Below, in pieces: positions 43,251 through 54,345 of a stretch of 64,000 nt of DNA (position 1 is its first letter; each line of letters starts with the position of its first letter). Origin of the DNA: Ophthalmolycus amberensis (lineage: Eukaryota; Chordata; Actinopteri; Perciformes; Zoarcidae); the NCBI GenBank assembly GCA_024529925.1, contig JAFEUB010001048.1, positions 448,001 through 512,000 of the forward strand, read 5' to 3'. Below the pieces are notes generated by a model, which ran no database searches, was not told the origin of the DNA, and saw only the letters and a list, made by a program, of their open reading frames with translations. Position numbers and translations under genes: made by a program.

Positions 43251-45021
43251 ACATGTGTGCGAGGAAGTTGCAGTGCAAGAAAACAAATTAAGACCGGATC
43301 TCCAGAACACTCCCCACCTCACAGCTGAGGCCTGGCTGTACACGGATGGTTGCTGTTACAAAGGGGAAGATGGGAACATTGCATCCTATGCAGTGGTGGA
43401 ACAGAAGAGTGATGGCTACCACCAAACAGTGGAATCAGGGATTCTGCCACAACCCGCTTCGGCACAATTAGCGGAAGTGGAAGCACTGATCCAGGCTCTG
43501 GAGTGGAGCACGGACAAAATTGTAAATATCTTCACAGACTCGGCTTACGCCCACGGAGCGGCCCACATCGATGGCCCTGTATGGCGAAGACGCAACTTCA
43601 CCACTTCAAATGACCATCCCATAAAACACGAAGCAGCTATGAGAAGGCTGGTAGAAGCAATCCAACTACCAAAGGGGGTGGCCATCATGAAATGCAAGGG
43701 ACATGACACAAGCAGATCACGAATCAGCGCCGGTAATGACGCGGCAGACAGAGCAGCCAAGAAAACTGGAGGCTACGCACCTCGCCAAATGGTTATGAAG
43801 CCAACATCCGGCCCACCTGAGCTCACCATCGAACACATCAAAGATCATCAAAAGAAAGCAGGACCTTATGAATGGTCCGAATGGACCCGGAAAGGAGCCT
43901 CAAAAGACAAAGAAGGTCTGTGGAGAGCCCACGACGGCAGGGTGGTCGCCTCAGCAGAACTGTGTGCAGCACTCCTACCAGGGGCCCACGGACCCACACA
44001 CGAGGGAAAGAAACGGACATTGGACAATTTAAAACAACTATGGTGGCATCCGCACATGGAAGCGATATCTTTCCTCTTCTGCGATGAATGTCAAATTTGT
44101 GGCAATCACAACCCAAGAAAACCATTCAAGACACCGATGGGATCTTATCCCGTGCCCTCTGCCTGTTTCCAAGACATCAGCATAGATTATACAGATATGG
44201 GACCAGAGAACAGAGTGCAGGGAAAGAGGTACATGTTGGTAATGGTAGACAGATTTTCAAGATGGGTGGAAGCAATTCCCACCAAGAGAGAAGACGCGCA
44301 GACAGTTGTAAAGTGGCTGCAGACAGAACTGATTCCCCGTTACGGAGTGCCCAGATGCATCCACTCTGATAACGGATCACACTTTAGCAACACCACGCTC
44401 GCACAGGTAGAGCAATTTCTGGGAATCACACACCGATTCGGGTCCGTCTATCACCCGCAGTCTCAGGGCCTGGTGGAACGAGCGAATCAGACCCTTAAGG
44501 CCAAAATTGCCAAAGTTTGCGCGGGCTCCAAATTAACATGGGTTGAGGCCCTGCCCCTGGCCCTTATGGCCATGAGATCCGGAAAAGGGGGAGAAACACA
44601 TCTCTCCCCACACGAGATCATGACTGGCCGGCCGATGCCAGGTCCACCCAGAGATGGAGGTCATATGCCACCTCTGGATGTACAGCAGATTGAAATGTCT
44701 GACTATATGAGTGCCCTAACTTCTCTTACTGAAGCTCTCTCCAAGCAGATCGAGAGTACTCGAGCAGTACCTGAAGCAGCGGCAGCTGGAAAGCAGATAC
44801 AAGTAGGTGATTGGGTCAGGGTCAAGGTTCACAAGCGCAAGTGGACTGACCCCAGGTGGACTGGGCCGTACGAGGTGAAGGAGGTTACTTCACACTCGGT
44901 CCAGGTCAAGGGCAAATCAGGCGCCCCTTGGCACCACCTGACACACTGTGTCCCAGCACCGGTACCAACCAGAACACTGGGAGAAATTCGCACTGATTTG
45001 GAAAATGCACCGAGAGTCTAG
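43251..45021 (+). pseudogene. pol, second part: RNase H and integrase
   Basis: The frame is open from the LTR edge to TAG 45019-45021, the same frame as part one. RNase H: WLYTDGCCYKGEDG with D at 43345, E in AQLAEVEALIQ, D in IFTDSAYA (43537) and GNDAAD. Integrase: HHCC finger (HGPTH then FCDECQICG). The DDE triad has D in SIDYTDMGP (44185), D in HSDNGSHF (44368) and E in GLVERANQTLK (44476), with 35 residues between the last two. The tail carries WTGPYEVKEV, a GPY/F-type domain as in gammaretroviruses. All catalytic residues are present. The gene is classed as broken only because a solo LTR splits it from part one. Confidence 0.92.
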
Positions 45022-47197
45022 ACGCTGTCTAGGGGCCCCTCATGCAAACCCCGCCGATGTGAAGAAAACTATGATGGGGGTGGGGGTGGGTATGGGCATA
45101 CTTGCTGCCCTCATGTTGTGGGGACTACAAACCATGTATCAGACACACCAGCACCCATCTAATTCAACCGCCCCTTTTCCGAATCAGACTCACAACGCCC
45201 CTTGTCCCTCTCCATCCCCGAATCAGACTCACAACCGAACAAGACGTAGCACCCCAACATTGGTCCATAAAACAGCATGTAGATCCAAACTCGTTCTAAA
45301 TTACACAGCAGGCTCCACCAGTGCATACACGTTTGATTTGTGCGACGTTATAACCTGCAAGGGCAATCCAAGGGGTTGGCGGGGCTATAATGTTTATCTT
45401 TGTAGCACACCCCCATTAGTGAAAAGCTGCGAGACTAGGGGCACGGCCCGACCAGCTATTGGCGGGTGGTGCAGCCATTGGGCTCTTGTAACTAAGTACA
45501 CCGGAAAATGGGCCCCCAATGGTATGAGAACCACCAGCCCAGGGTATAGGTGGTGGAGCAAAATTAGCCTACAGAGAGACTTTAGTGCCACAACTAACCC
45601 TCTTACTCTCTCGATAAACAACATCACAGCAAGTCTTTACGGTAAAACCAGGGCATGGTTCATCTTAGGCGTCGACATCGTACACAAAGATCCCATGGTC
45701 GGTATCCAGATCAACATATTCCCCCAGGTAGAGAACACCCAGCCCACGTCTGCCCCAGCATTGGCATCCCCATCTAACACCGGTCCCGTAGTGTTTTCTC
45801 AAGATTATACTGAAATGACTCCCCTACAGGTCTTGCGGAGGTCCACCGGCTATGGCAATGATAATGTTTGGTTAAATTGGATCACTGATAATGCTAAAAG
45901 ACAAAATATGACAGGGTGCGTGGCCTGCGCCTCCGCCCGACCAGCCATGTTCACCAAGCCAGCCCCTCTCTACCCGCAAACTGATCCTCATGGCTATGCC
46001 TGCATGATAGGTCTCACACGGCAAGCTACGCCCACAAATTGTACCACACTTGCCGCGATAATTCCACCTATCATAAATGAAACAAAAATGGGCCAATTTT
46101 CCGCAATTAGAGGTCAGGCTAACAAGTACATGTGTTTCAATTTCACAGCAGTCAGACCACAGCTGGATGTGGGCATAATTTCCCCTGATTGGTGCAATGA
46201 GACCCGCAATGGCTTAGACATTGGGCCCTGGGCCAGAGCAGGTTTATTCTACTACTGTGGAGACCTGCGCTTGGTACCTAGAATAGAAGCTAGCAGAACC
46301 ATCGGAACTTGTGCAATGGTCAGACTCGGAATGCCCCTTACCCTAATAGGTCGCAGATTAGCACGAGCCGACGGTCTAGCCACTTCTCTCACCAAACGCA
46401 GAAGGCGACACATCATCAAACGAGAAGTTGCCTCAGGTTCCTTCGAGCTCACCGGGGGCCCCACCTATATAGACTCTATAGGCATCCCACGAGGCGTTCC
46501 GGACGAATACAAACTAGCAGATCAAGTCGCGGCAGGTTTTGAAAACATCCCCATAATCTCAGCCTTCTTTCCGATCACTCCCAACAAAAACGTGGACCGC
46601 ATAAACTATGTCCATTACAATGTCTTGCGTCTTGTTAACCTCACTAGGGACGCCGTTGAAGGTTTAGCCGAACAACTCGCGCCGACCTCTCTTATGGCTA
46701 TGCAGAATAGAATGGCTTTAGACATGTTGTTAGCTGAAAAAGGGGGTGTCTGCTCAATGTTTGGAGACATGTGTTGTAACATCATTCCTAACAACACTGC
46801 CCCAGACGGTTCGGTCACCAAGGCCTTAAATAGTCTGCGCACCCTCGCGGAAGAAATGCATGAGGCATCAGGCATAGACAATCCTTTCTCTGATTGGATG
46901 GAATCCATGTTTGGCAAATGGAAGGCCCTCATCATGTCCATAGCAGTTTCCATCGCGGCTTTCATAGCTATTCTCATCACCTGTGGCTGTTGCTGCATCC
47001 CCTGCCTCCGAACTTTGATAGGCCGTCTTATTACCACAGCTCTCTCCAAGGAAAAGCAGCCGCCTCCATATGGTGCTTATCCACTGTTGGATGGAGACCG
47101 GCCGGCCTCTGACCCAGAGGGGTCTTGGGACCAGGAGGAAGAAGCAGAGTTGCGTTCATTGACAAACTCCCAGTTAGACGACGACACACAAGTCTAA
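45005..47197 (+). CDS. env glycoprotein gene, intact open frame (730 codons)
   Basis: ATG 45005 overlaps the last 17 bases of pol. The frame is open to TAA 47195-47197. A hydrophobic leader/anchor (MMGVGVGMGILAALMLWGL) lies near codons 23-41. SU has many N-glycosylation sites and a CVAC (CxxC) motif at 45917-45928. A basic cleavage site KRRRR ends at 46408. TM has a CX6CC motif (C at 46751) after a segment of the type called immunosuppressive in class I Envs. A membrane anchor lies near 46925-47000, followed by a cysteine-rich stretch and a cytoplasmic tail with PPPY. CxxC plus CX6CC indicates covalently linked SU and TM, as in gammaretroviruses. An in-frame GTG extends the frame to 44948; ATG 45005 or 45071 are the likelier starts. 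Confidence 0.93.
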   Translation: MHRESRRCLGAPHANPADVKKTMMGVGVGMGILAALMLWGLQTMYQTHQHPSNSTAPFPNQTHNAPCPSPSPNQTHNRTRRSTPTLVHKTACRSKLVLNYTAGSTSAYTFDLCDVITCKGNPRGWRGYNVYLCSTPPLVKSCETRGTARPAIGGWCSHWALVTKYTGKWAPNGMRTTSPGYRWWSKISLQRDFSATTNPLTLSINNITASLYGKTRAWFILGVDIVHKDPMVGIQINIFPQVENTQPTSAPALASPSNTGPVVFSQDYTEMTPLQVLRRSTGYGNDNVWLNWITDNAKRQNMTGCVACASARPAMFTKPAPLYPQTDPHGYACMIGLTRQATPTNCTTLAAIIPPIINETKMGQFSAIRGQANKYMCFNFTAVRPQLDVGIISPDWCNETRNGLDIGPWARAGLFYYCGDLRLVPRIEASRTIGTCAMVRLGMPLTLIGRRLARADGLATSLTKRRRRHIIKREVASGSFELTGGPTYIDSIGIPRGVPDEYKLADQVAAGFENIPIISAFFPITPNKNVDRINYVHYNVLRLVNLTRDAVEGLAEQLAPTSLMAMQNRMALDMLLAEKGGVCSMFGDMCCNIIPNNTAPDGSVTKALNSLRTLAEEMHEASGIDNPFSDWMESMFGKWKALIMSIAVSIAAFIAILITCGCCCIPCLRTLIGRLITTALSKEKQPPPYGAYPLLDGDRPASDPEGSWDQEEEAELRSLTNSQLDDDTQV

Positions 47198-47216
47198 GAA
47201 GTTCACACCTAGCAGG

Positions 47217-47232
47217 TGTGAAAAGGGGGATT
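47217..47232 (+). promoter_or_regulatory. Polypurine tract
   Basis: GTGTGAAAAGGGGGATT ends directly at the 3' LTR start. AAAAGGGGGA (47221-47230) is the purine core used to prime plus-strand synthesis. Confidence 0.85.
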
Positions 47233-47852
47233 TGTAATAATAAATTATGTAAATAATATGCGCTATACTTGTATGCTTATATTGCGGAGTTGTGAGGTCA
47301 CATGTAAGTAGGTCAAATACTCCGAGCAGGGCATTCCGGCGCCTGCTCGCACGATAGAAACAGATACTGTGGCCCTGAAAAGAAACACCTGCTTAAACCA
47401 CCAGATTAGGGCGGAAACCGCCATTTTAGAGTAGGAGAAGAGCTCTCTTATCTATTCACACAGAGACTTCGAAATAGCTTAGAATTGCACCCTTTCGGCA
47501 CCTCGAGTGTTAACAACATGCACACACACTGATGATGCAGAGAAGGCGGATCCGGACGTGAGCCAGTGTGGGTGGAGATGCCCAGTGCTCCAACCAGGCT
47601 GCTGTTCTGCTAAACACAGCTCCACCTGCAACTTTGCTTTAACCAATAGGCTTCCACCAGGAAGAACCTATACACCGCATGCGCACTCTGTGTTAGTGCT
47701 TATTCATTTTGCCTGCTCCTACTGAGTAGAGATTAGGCCACGTGCACGTTTTAATGCCTGGCATAATACTTCTGTCACAAATAAATGTTATTGCTTGAAT
47801 TGAGCTAAAACGCCTCGATCTCAGTCTGTTCACTCCGAGTTTCTCCACGACA
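47233..47852 (+). repeat. 3' LTR of the provirus
   Basis: 620 bp, TGTAATAATA...CTCCACGACA, with AATAAA at 47780-47785. It is nearly identical to the 5' LTR (three substitutions, two 1-base indels). CCAG at 47853-47856 is the right target duplication. Confidence 0.95.
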
Positions 47853-47856
47853 CCAG

Positions 47857-48466
47857 TCGCTGTCTATCCGACCACCAGGATCCTGACTCCAACCCCATGA
47901 CCCCATGATTTCCCTCCCATGTTGTCTGAAGTGTTCGTAGAGGTGAGTTACTTTTAGTTTTATCAATCAAGTTCAGGTGTTGCTTCAATCTTAAAATTAA
48001 ACTGTTCGTGGTTTGCCCAATATACAGTTTTTTACAAACCACGCACTCGATGCAATACACCAAATTCATTGACCCTGGCTTGGTCAGATGCCAAACGGGT
48101 GCACTCAGGTGAGTGTGTTGGTTCACCATGAATTTAGTATTTTTAAAGTGTCTGTTGTGCTTGTCTTTTTTATGTTTTCCGCCCAGGGAGGCATGTACTA
48201 GAAGATCTTTTATGTTTTTGTTTCTTCTAAACGCTGCTATAATTTTGAAATCCAAGAGTGATTCCACTGCGTCCTGTACCCTCTTAAAATTACTTTTAAC
48301 CTTGGCATTCAAGGTCCTGGAGGCAGGAGAAAAGGTGGAGACAAAGGGGAGCAGATGATGGTTATTGTCCTCCCCCCTGGGTTTCAGGCCTAGTTGGTAG
48401 TCCCGCTGGACATCAACCTTAATCCCCCGGAGTAAGGTCCTGCTATACCCCCGACGTCTCCTTTTC
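47857..48466 (-). pseudogene. Penelope-like element protein, part with GIY-YIG domain
   Basis: Read on -, the frame goes from RRRRGYSRTLLRGIKVD through AAFRRNKNIKDLLVHA to LVYCIECVVCKKLYIGQTTN and LRLKQHL. The RRNKN..DLLV element and the cysteine-bracketed GIY-YIG-type endonuclease are diagnostic of Penelope-like retrotransposons. The reverse transcriptase part is missing (5' truncated near 48466). The last ~20 codons before 47853 continue in frame in the piece at 35910-35981 on the other side of the provirus. Confidence 0.85.
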
Positions 48467-49095
48467 TGAGCCACTTTTCTGAAGAAAATCTTTGAAACTA
48501 TGTTTACTTTCACAAAATCCACTTTTGGCCTCCTCTCTGCCTGAAACGTTGTTTAAGAGCATAAAAAAGTGACAATGCCAGTAAAGTGCTGAAAGCTGCA
48601 GATATTCATGAAAATGACATCAGACTGTGAAATCAACTGTCCTGAGCCACTTTTCTGAAGAAAATCTTTGAAACTATGTTTACTTTCACAAAATCCACTT
48701 TTGGCCTCCTCTCTGCCTGAAACGTCGTTTAAGAGCATAAAAAAGTGACAATGCATCTCTGGCCAGTAAAGTTCTGAAAGTTGCAGAAATTCATCAACAT
48801 GACATCAGACTGTGGAATCAACTGTCCTGAGCCACTTCTCTGAAGAAAATCTTTGAAACTATGTTTCCGTTCACAAAATCAACTTTTGGCCTCCTCTCTG
48901 CCTGAAACGTCTTTTAAGAGCATAAAAAGTGAAAATCCATCTCAAGGCAGTAAAGTGCTGAAAGCTGCAGATATTCATGGAAATGACATCAGACTGTGAA
49001 ATCAACTGTCCTGAGTCACTTCTTTGAAGAAAATCTTTGAAACTATGTTTACGTTCACAAAATCCACATTTGGCCTATCCAGGCCTGAAACGCCT
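48467..49095. repeat. Tandem repeat, about 180-bp units, 3.4 copies
   Basis: Units starting TGAGCCACTTTTCTGAAGAA begin at 48467, 48643, 48828 and 49012 (lengths 176, 185, 184, then partial). All contain AATCTTTGAAACTATGTTTA, TTTGGCCTCCTCTCTGCCTG and ACATCAGACTGTG. The first unit touches the truncated 5' edge of the Penelope-like element and supplies a misleading start (MDFVKVNIVSKIF) to its frame. Confidence 0.85.
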
Positions 49096-50064
49096 TCATA
49101 TGGACTCCGAAAACTATGCCTCAATGCAACTATTTTCACAAGCTGAGCATAACTAATGAGGATGAAGAGTAAACTGATCTGGATTGTCCCTTTGAAGATA
49201 AGTGACTACAGACATTAGCCACAGTTACCGCACTATTTCTTTGACTTTCAAGAGTCGAGGTTAAAGAGACACTAAACACTCCTCTTAATTAGTTCAGACC
49301 CGCCCAAAACAATTCTATAAATGGTTATCATTAATGTCCTCAATTCACGTTCACTCTGCATCCACTAGATGGCAGTATTAATCCACGCTGAGCTGCTCAC
49401 GCTGGCCTCCGGTTCGCCGCTAACCCACTTTCTGATCCAGCACAGGAGTTGAACAGATCCTGTGTTGGTGAAGGCTCAGCCATGGACATTTTGTCTTTGT
49501 GCCTATGGGGGACTCAGCTGACAGCCTGTTGTCACTCTTGGCTGGAAAGCAGCTTAGCCCGAGGCTGTTAAAGGCTCCTGATGCCGCCTTTGACAACAAA
49601 TAACACTGCCCGTCGGTGGGCTCAGGGCAGCTGGTAGCCATGATACATACTGTAATACACTCGATCTGTTTGCATGTCCAATCCCCGATGATTTGTCCAC
49701 TAAAATTGCACGCGCTGTCACGGAGCAAATCCAGATTATAACCGCATGTGACCGCACCGCAACGCAATGCCTGAAAAATACAGTGTGTTGTATACTTAAG
49801 GAACATTTAAAAAAAGTCCAGAAGTTGAGAAGTCAGGATGTTTTATCAACCGACAGTTTTGACTACAGTTTTTAGACCTCTTGAGTAATGAGAAATAGTT
49901 GCCAGCACATGGGCGAGGTTTGAAAAGTGAGAATTCAACTGAGGTGATTCCTCATGTTGTTGGTTCTCATCAAGCGTATGAAGACATTATAATAAGGGGT
50001 GTCTATTTGATCCCGACACAGTTGTTTATGCGAAGATCTTCACCACCCATTTATTTTTCTCTAC

Positions 50065-50068
<4 letters not shown>
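49096..50068. other. No gene recognised
   Basis: Frames on both strands near 49420-49875 overlap each other and have no domain. I saw no transposon end. Confidence 0.5.
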
Positions 50069-50119
<51 letters not shown>

Positions 50120-50140
50120 TATATATATATATATATGTAT
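50069..50140. repeat. (GT)n followed by (TA)n microsatellite
   Basis: ATATGTGTGTG... through 50110, then TATATA to 50140. Confidence 0.95.
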
Positions 50141-50756
50141 GTAAATGGGACATGCACAGTCGGGACCTTCACAGGGACCATTAAAGAGACATCGTACCGT
50201 CAATATTGTGGGTATTATGTAAATCCTGAAACCTGTATTTATTCATCAGAAAAGCTTTCAATAACGCTCTGTTTTTGCTGAGATGGTGAAATCCGTATGA
50301 GTGCACAACCTAAACCCCGACACATCTGTTCCTGACTGCTAGTGGAAGAATTAATACATCAAGTCCTCATGTCATAAACAAAACTAGTGCATAGTGTGCC
50401 AGTGCAGTCAGCAGAGTACACATGTACCTCCCTTTGGAGGGCGCCCAAGAGACCCTGTAATTATTCACTGCTGGGATGTAACACTGAAACTGTGGTTGGA
50501 CATGATTCTGTGCCGTTGTTGCACCTTGAAATTGGGCTCCACACAAAAGTTGGTTTTTTCTTCCTGTGGCTCAGACTTTAAGTAGAAGATCCCTTAACGT
50601 TAATTCTCAGGTCAAAATCTCTATTTGTCTCAATACTTTGATCGAATATCTGCAAAACTAATGACATCCCTATTTGCCTTAGCTGTAGTTTGTATAGCAC
50701 TAACTTAAAAAAACTGTTAGCATGCTATCAAAATAAACTATACCATCAGCTTGTCA

Positions 50757-51707
50757 CAGTGGCGGGCCGTGCATTTTATACCTGGGCCTTCACTGCTGGT
50801 CCTGCAGCTGAAATAACACCTTACAACCACATTGTGGCGCCACAGCTCATTTTTAAAGCTGTAACTATATACGTCTTCGAGCATTTAGAGAATGCAAAAG
50901 CCTAAATTCAGGAAAATATAATGTTCACAGCTGGTCTGGCTGTGGGATTCACTGTCATTCCTTAATGACAAGCCACGACCCAAAGAGATTACCACAAGAT
51001 TTTACTTTCACAACTTGAACATTGAACGTACTGCTCTGCAGTGTCTTTCCTCCTCTCAGCACCCTCTGTCATGGTGCAGCTCAACTCAGTCAGAATGCAT
51101 TTTGATTGGCTGAGTTGCGTCACGTGATGTGATTCACTACCCATCAGCCTCTGCTGGCTGTTAAATTTCGTTTCACGATAGTCACGTGCTCACCTACTCA
51201 CCAATCACAGCACACTCTGCACCTAGCGGGAAAGCTACAGACGAACATTGAGCGGCATGTAATGCTGACGTCATTATAGGCTGGCTAGCAGCCGCTGACA
51301 CGTCAAAGAATACGCCCAACATGTCAAACTAAAGATTTGATTGGTTGAACACTATGACAATCAACAATATCGTCCCCATTCACTTTAATCTGTACTGGCT
51401 GCAGGTGAGAGTCTGCAGGCCTCTGGCTCTGTTCTTATATAGAGACACAGAGGTGAGATCTGATTGGATAAAAGCTCTACTTAAAACAAGCTGCATTGGA
51501 AGCAGAGCAACTGAGGAAGACAGTAGCTGTGCAATGAGAAAATAAGATAATGGGAAAAATATTTTTATACATTATAATACATGTAGTGTATTTAAAAAAA
51601 AAAAAAAAATTATAAAATATATTACTTTTATTTTTTAAATATATATAGCTTTGTGATTCTGTTTAGGCCAGCAGAGAAGGACTTGCAGGCCCTGACGGCC
51701 GCCACTG
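50757..51707 (-). mobile_element. hAT-type element, inverted relative of 12114-14128
   Basis: The ends CAGTGGCGGGCCGTGC and ACGGCCGCCACTG are flanked by GCTTGTCA (50749-50756) and GCTTGTTA (51708-51715), an 8-bp duplication with one mismatch. On the - strand its right part matches 12114-12400 (AGGCCTGCAGACTC, TCACCTCTGTGTCTCT, ATCCAATCAGAT). Its left part matches 14040-14128 (TATTTCAGCTGCAGGACAGC). It is 951 bp with no transposase, so it is non-autonomous. An A/T-rich patch is at 51590-51650. Confidence 0.82.
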
Positions 51708-51715
51708 GCTTGTTA

Positions 51716-54305
51716 GCATTGTTATTGTCAGCATGTTGACATGCTGATGTAGGTTAAAGTGCCATGGTGCAGCCTCACACAGCCTTTAGCATGGCTGCAG
51801 ACTCTTGTTTGGCAGCCTGGTCCGAGGGCGTCAAATACCGACAAACAAGACTACCGCCGGTGTCAGTATGAGATGCAAGGGGCCTTCAACTAATTCCAAT
51901 GTAAACCCGCCCGCTTCAGTAAACACAGAGCAACGGACGTAGGAGCGAGAAGTGTGATTTGGACATTTGATGTGAAACCAAAAGTTGAGTGATTCTTACT
52001 GAAGCTGTCGGCGAGTCATGTGACTTCACACCCGTAGCTTACGTTTTTGTTTCAAACCTTAACTGATGTCGGGAAAAATCATGTTGCGTTTGGGTACAAT
52101 GCAACCCTGGAGACGCTGTGTGACGCTGTGTGACCTTCATTCATTTGGATGAAGTAGATAGTGTTTTTTTAGAGCAAAGAAAAAGAAAAATTAGACCGAA
52201 ACCACAACATCAATAGTGTAAGACAGTGTAGAGATTGATTTTTAAGTATTCCTCCACTAACTACTCAGTCAGGGTGGACACTGATCATTTTAATGAGAAG
52301 CACTGGTCCACCTGATGATACATAAAACACCCCTGCTGTGATGGATCAGGAAAATAAAGAAGGGCTGTTGAGAGAGTATTTGATGATGTTACATTTATTC
52401 GGAGTGATTTCGATTGAGACCGTGTTTCGGTGTTGGGAGGATATATTTTGCTGAGAGAGGATTTTCCCCACACACTGCCGCTCTGATTTAGCTGTTGTTC
52501 CAGGGCACTGTTCTCTGAGCTACAGCGCTATTTTTCAAATCCCAGTGAGTAAGCCAGCACTCTCTCAGCTTGACTTTCATCTCATATCTCCTCTTGCCCT
52601 TCTTTTCGCGACACCTCGTGAAACCGTACCTCCGAACCCACAGCAAACTCTTCGGCCTCCTCCCAGCTTCAGCTGACGCTGAATCGGGGCCCTTGCCATC
52701 GTGAGTGAGCGTGCGTGCTAGCAGACACCGCGAGGATGTCACGCATTAGGCGGGACAACGACCCGTCTCGCTGAAGTGCTCCTTCTCCTCGGGCTGTGCG
52801 GTAATTGCTCCACAAATCACAATGACTGCCGGAGGAGGAAGTGGAGAGACAGCGGGCCTCAGCGCCACTCACCATATGGGAGTGGGTTGCCATAGCCACG
52901 GATGCACTTCAACTTGCTGGGAATGAAATTAGTCTCAATTAATGCTAATGATCAGCCAACATGCATGCGTTTCGCTCGATTGCAGCCACACAAATGCACA
53001 CACTTTCAACAAATGTATCTTTAAGGCAGAAAAACAAGCATTTTCTTTTACGTCTGTGGCTAATAATCACACATTCTCCTATTTATTTACTGTGACATGC
53101 AACTTTCTGTCCTGTGTAGTTGAACTGTCTGGTTACACAAGGACCTGAACCCACACTCTGAATGCTACAGGTCTTTAAATAGCTGTTGATTGTTGCACTA
53201 GAATAGCAGCGTTCCCGCGGAGCCTCAGTGGGTGGCGGATGATATTCTCCACGTTCTCTCAGTTCTCGTTATTGATGGCCTGCTCCTTGGCATCACCCAC
53301 TGACAGGAACATTTCTTTTAGGCAATTTGATCAGATAAAAGCTGCTTGAGTTGACTATGTTGAAACTCTTAAATTGAAGTGTTAATAAGCAGAAAAACAC
53401 AGGTCACGGTGCAAACGCTTGGTAATGAGAACGTTTCAAGGCACATAGGATGTGAGAGTGCAATCAAAATAGCCAACTTCCTGTCTTCCTTTCATGGGAT
53501 TTTGACTGATGGTGCGCAGCATAACATAAATTTGTTTTGGGTGGTTTAAACTCTCCCTCCTTCTCTGTCTTCATCTCTCCCTCTCAGTGGGTGTTGGACA
53601 TTTCTCCATCAAGAGCAGTGCTGTAACACAGTTTGAACCTGCATCCCACACCTTGTAAAGGACACGTGAATGTGTTCCACATGCAAAAGTGGCCTTTTTA
53701 ATAAAACATATCCACAGAAATTAATTTGTGGCAGCAGTAGTGCTGAGAGAATCGCATAGAGAGGCATAGAGTGGAGGAGGGGGGAGCGGAGGAGGAATAA
53801 AAAGTCTTCCAGTCGCACTCCATGATGCCTCTCAAAGACACAAGCAGAATTCCTCTGAGACACAGCACTTGTTTGGAGAAACTTCTTTCTCGAACATGAT
53901 TCTCTTTACTACCCTCCTCACATAAATGCAGCCCAGCAAGGCGCAATGAACCACGATAAGTCAAACACAGAGCGGAGAAACAAGTGCTGATGCATACGTA
54001 AAAGAAAAAGAAGCACCAGTCTTTGATATATTGTGTTTTGTTAGGAATGTGTTCAATTCCGAGGAAGTTTAATGGTTCACTCGGGAGCCTTTGTAGATTC
54101 TAATGTCGTTACATTTATAAAATTCAAGGCAACTTTATTCTGATCCGTATGGATTTTCAAAGGCAGATAAAGTCTTTGAACTTGCCATTTTAATACCAAA
54201 GCCTTTTTTTTTTTCTTAACATTTATTTAGTATTAAAAAATGGACTTGTAAACAGCACATTCTACAATAAACAAACTTCATCTAATCCGTTATGCGACAT
54301 AAATC
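51716..54305. other. No gene recognised
   Basis: A short open stretch with a CCCACAG acceptor-like and a CATCGTGAGTG donor-like border (about 52642-52700) was noted but not accepted. A GGTGTTGGACATT region near 53590 and T-rich tracts hold nothing recognisable. Confidence 0.45.
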
Positions 54306-54345
54306 AGTGGTTTTCAAAGTCTGACAACTGCGCCCCCACAAACAC
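54305..54345 (+). repeat. hAT-type terminus (CAGTGGTTTTCAAAGTC)
   Basis: CAGTGGTTTTCAAAGTCTGA resembles the left end of Charlie-like hAT elements. No matching right end or duplication was found nearby. Confidence 0.35.

Larger units (their letters stand above)
35982..47852 (+). mobile_element. Gammaretrovirus-like endogenous retrovirus, complete provirus
   Basis: Order: 5' LTR, primer-binding site, long leader, gag, pro-pol, env, polypurine tract, 3' LTR. The 4-bp target duplication CCAG (35978-35981 and 47853-47856) fits gammaretrovirus-type integration. Other class I features are gag and pol in the same frame across one stop, a single CCHC knuckle, a GPY/F-type integrase tail, and an Env with a CxxC in SU and CX6CC in TM. 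Gag is broken by stops and frameshifts, pol by a solo LTR, and env is open. It is inserted in a Penelope-like element and has the same orientation as the KCNH exons about 10 kb upstream. Closest known relatives cannot be named without a search. Confidence 0.95.

Noticed and set aside
44948..45004. Env starting at 44948
   Set aside because: The codon there is GTG. The first ATG in frame is 45005, so the shorter start is preferred.
48467..48522. The N-terminal residues of the Penelope-like frame (MDFVKVNIVSKIF) as a true protein start
   Set aside because: They come from the adjoining 180-bp tandem repeat, which recurs three more times; the element is truncated at about 48466.
48640..49095. A CRISPR-like array
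   Set aside because: Units are about 180 bp, nearly identical throughout with no unique spacers, and the DNA is vertebrate.
52642..52702. A possible 60-bp exon between CCCACAG and GTGAGT
   Set aside because: Splice-like borders and an open frame, but no match to KCNH or any family I know. Such pairs arise by chance.
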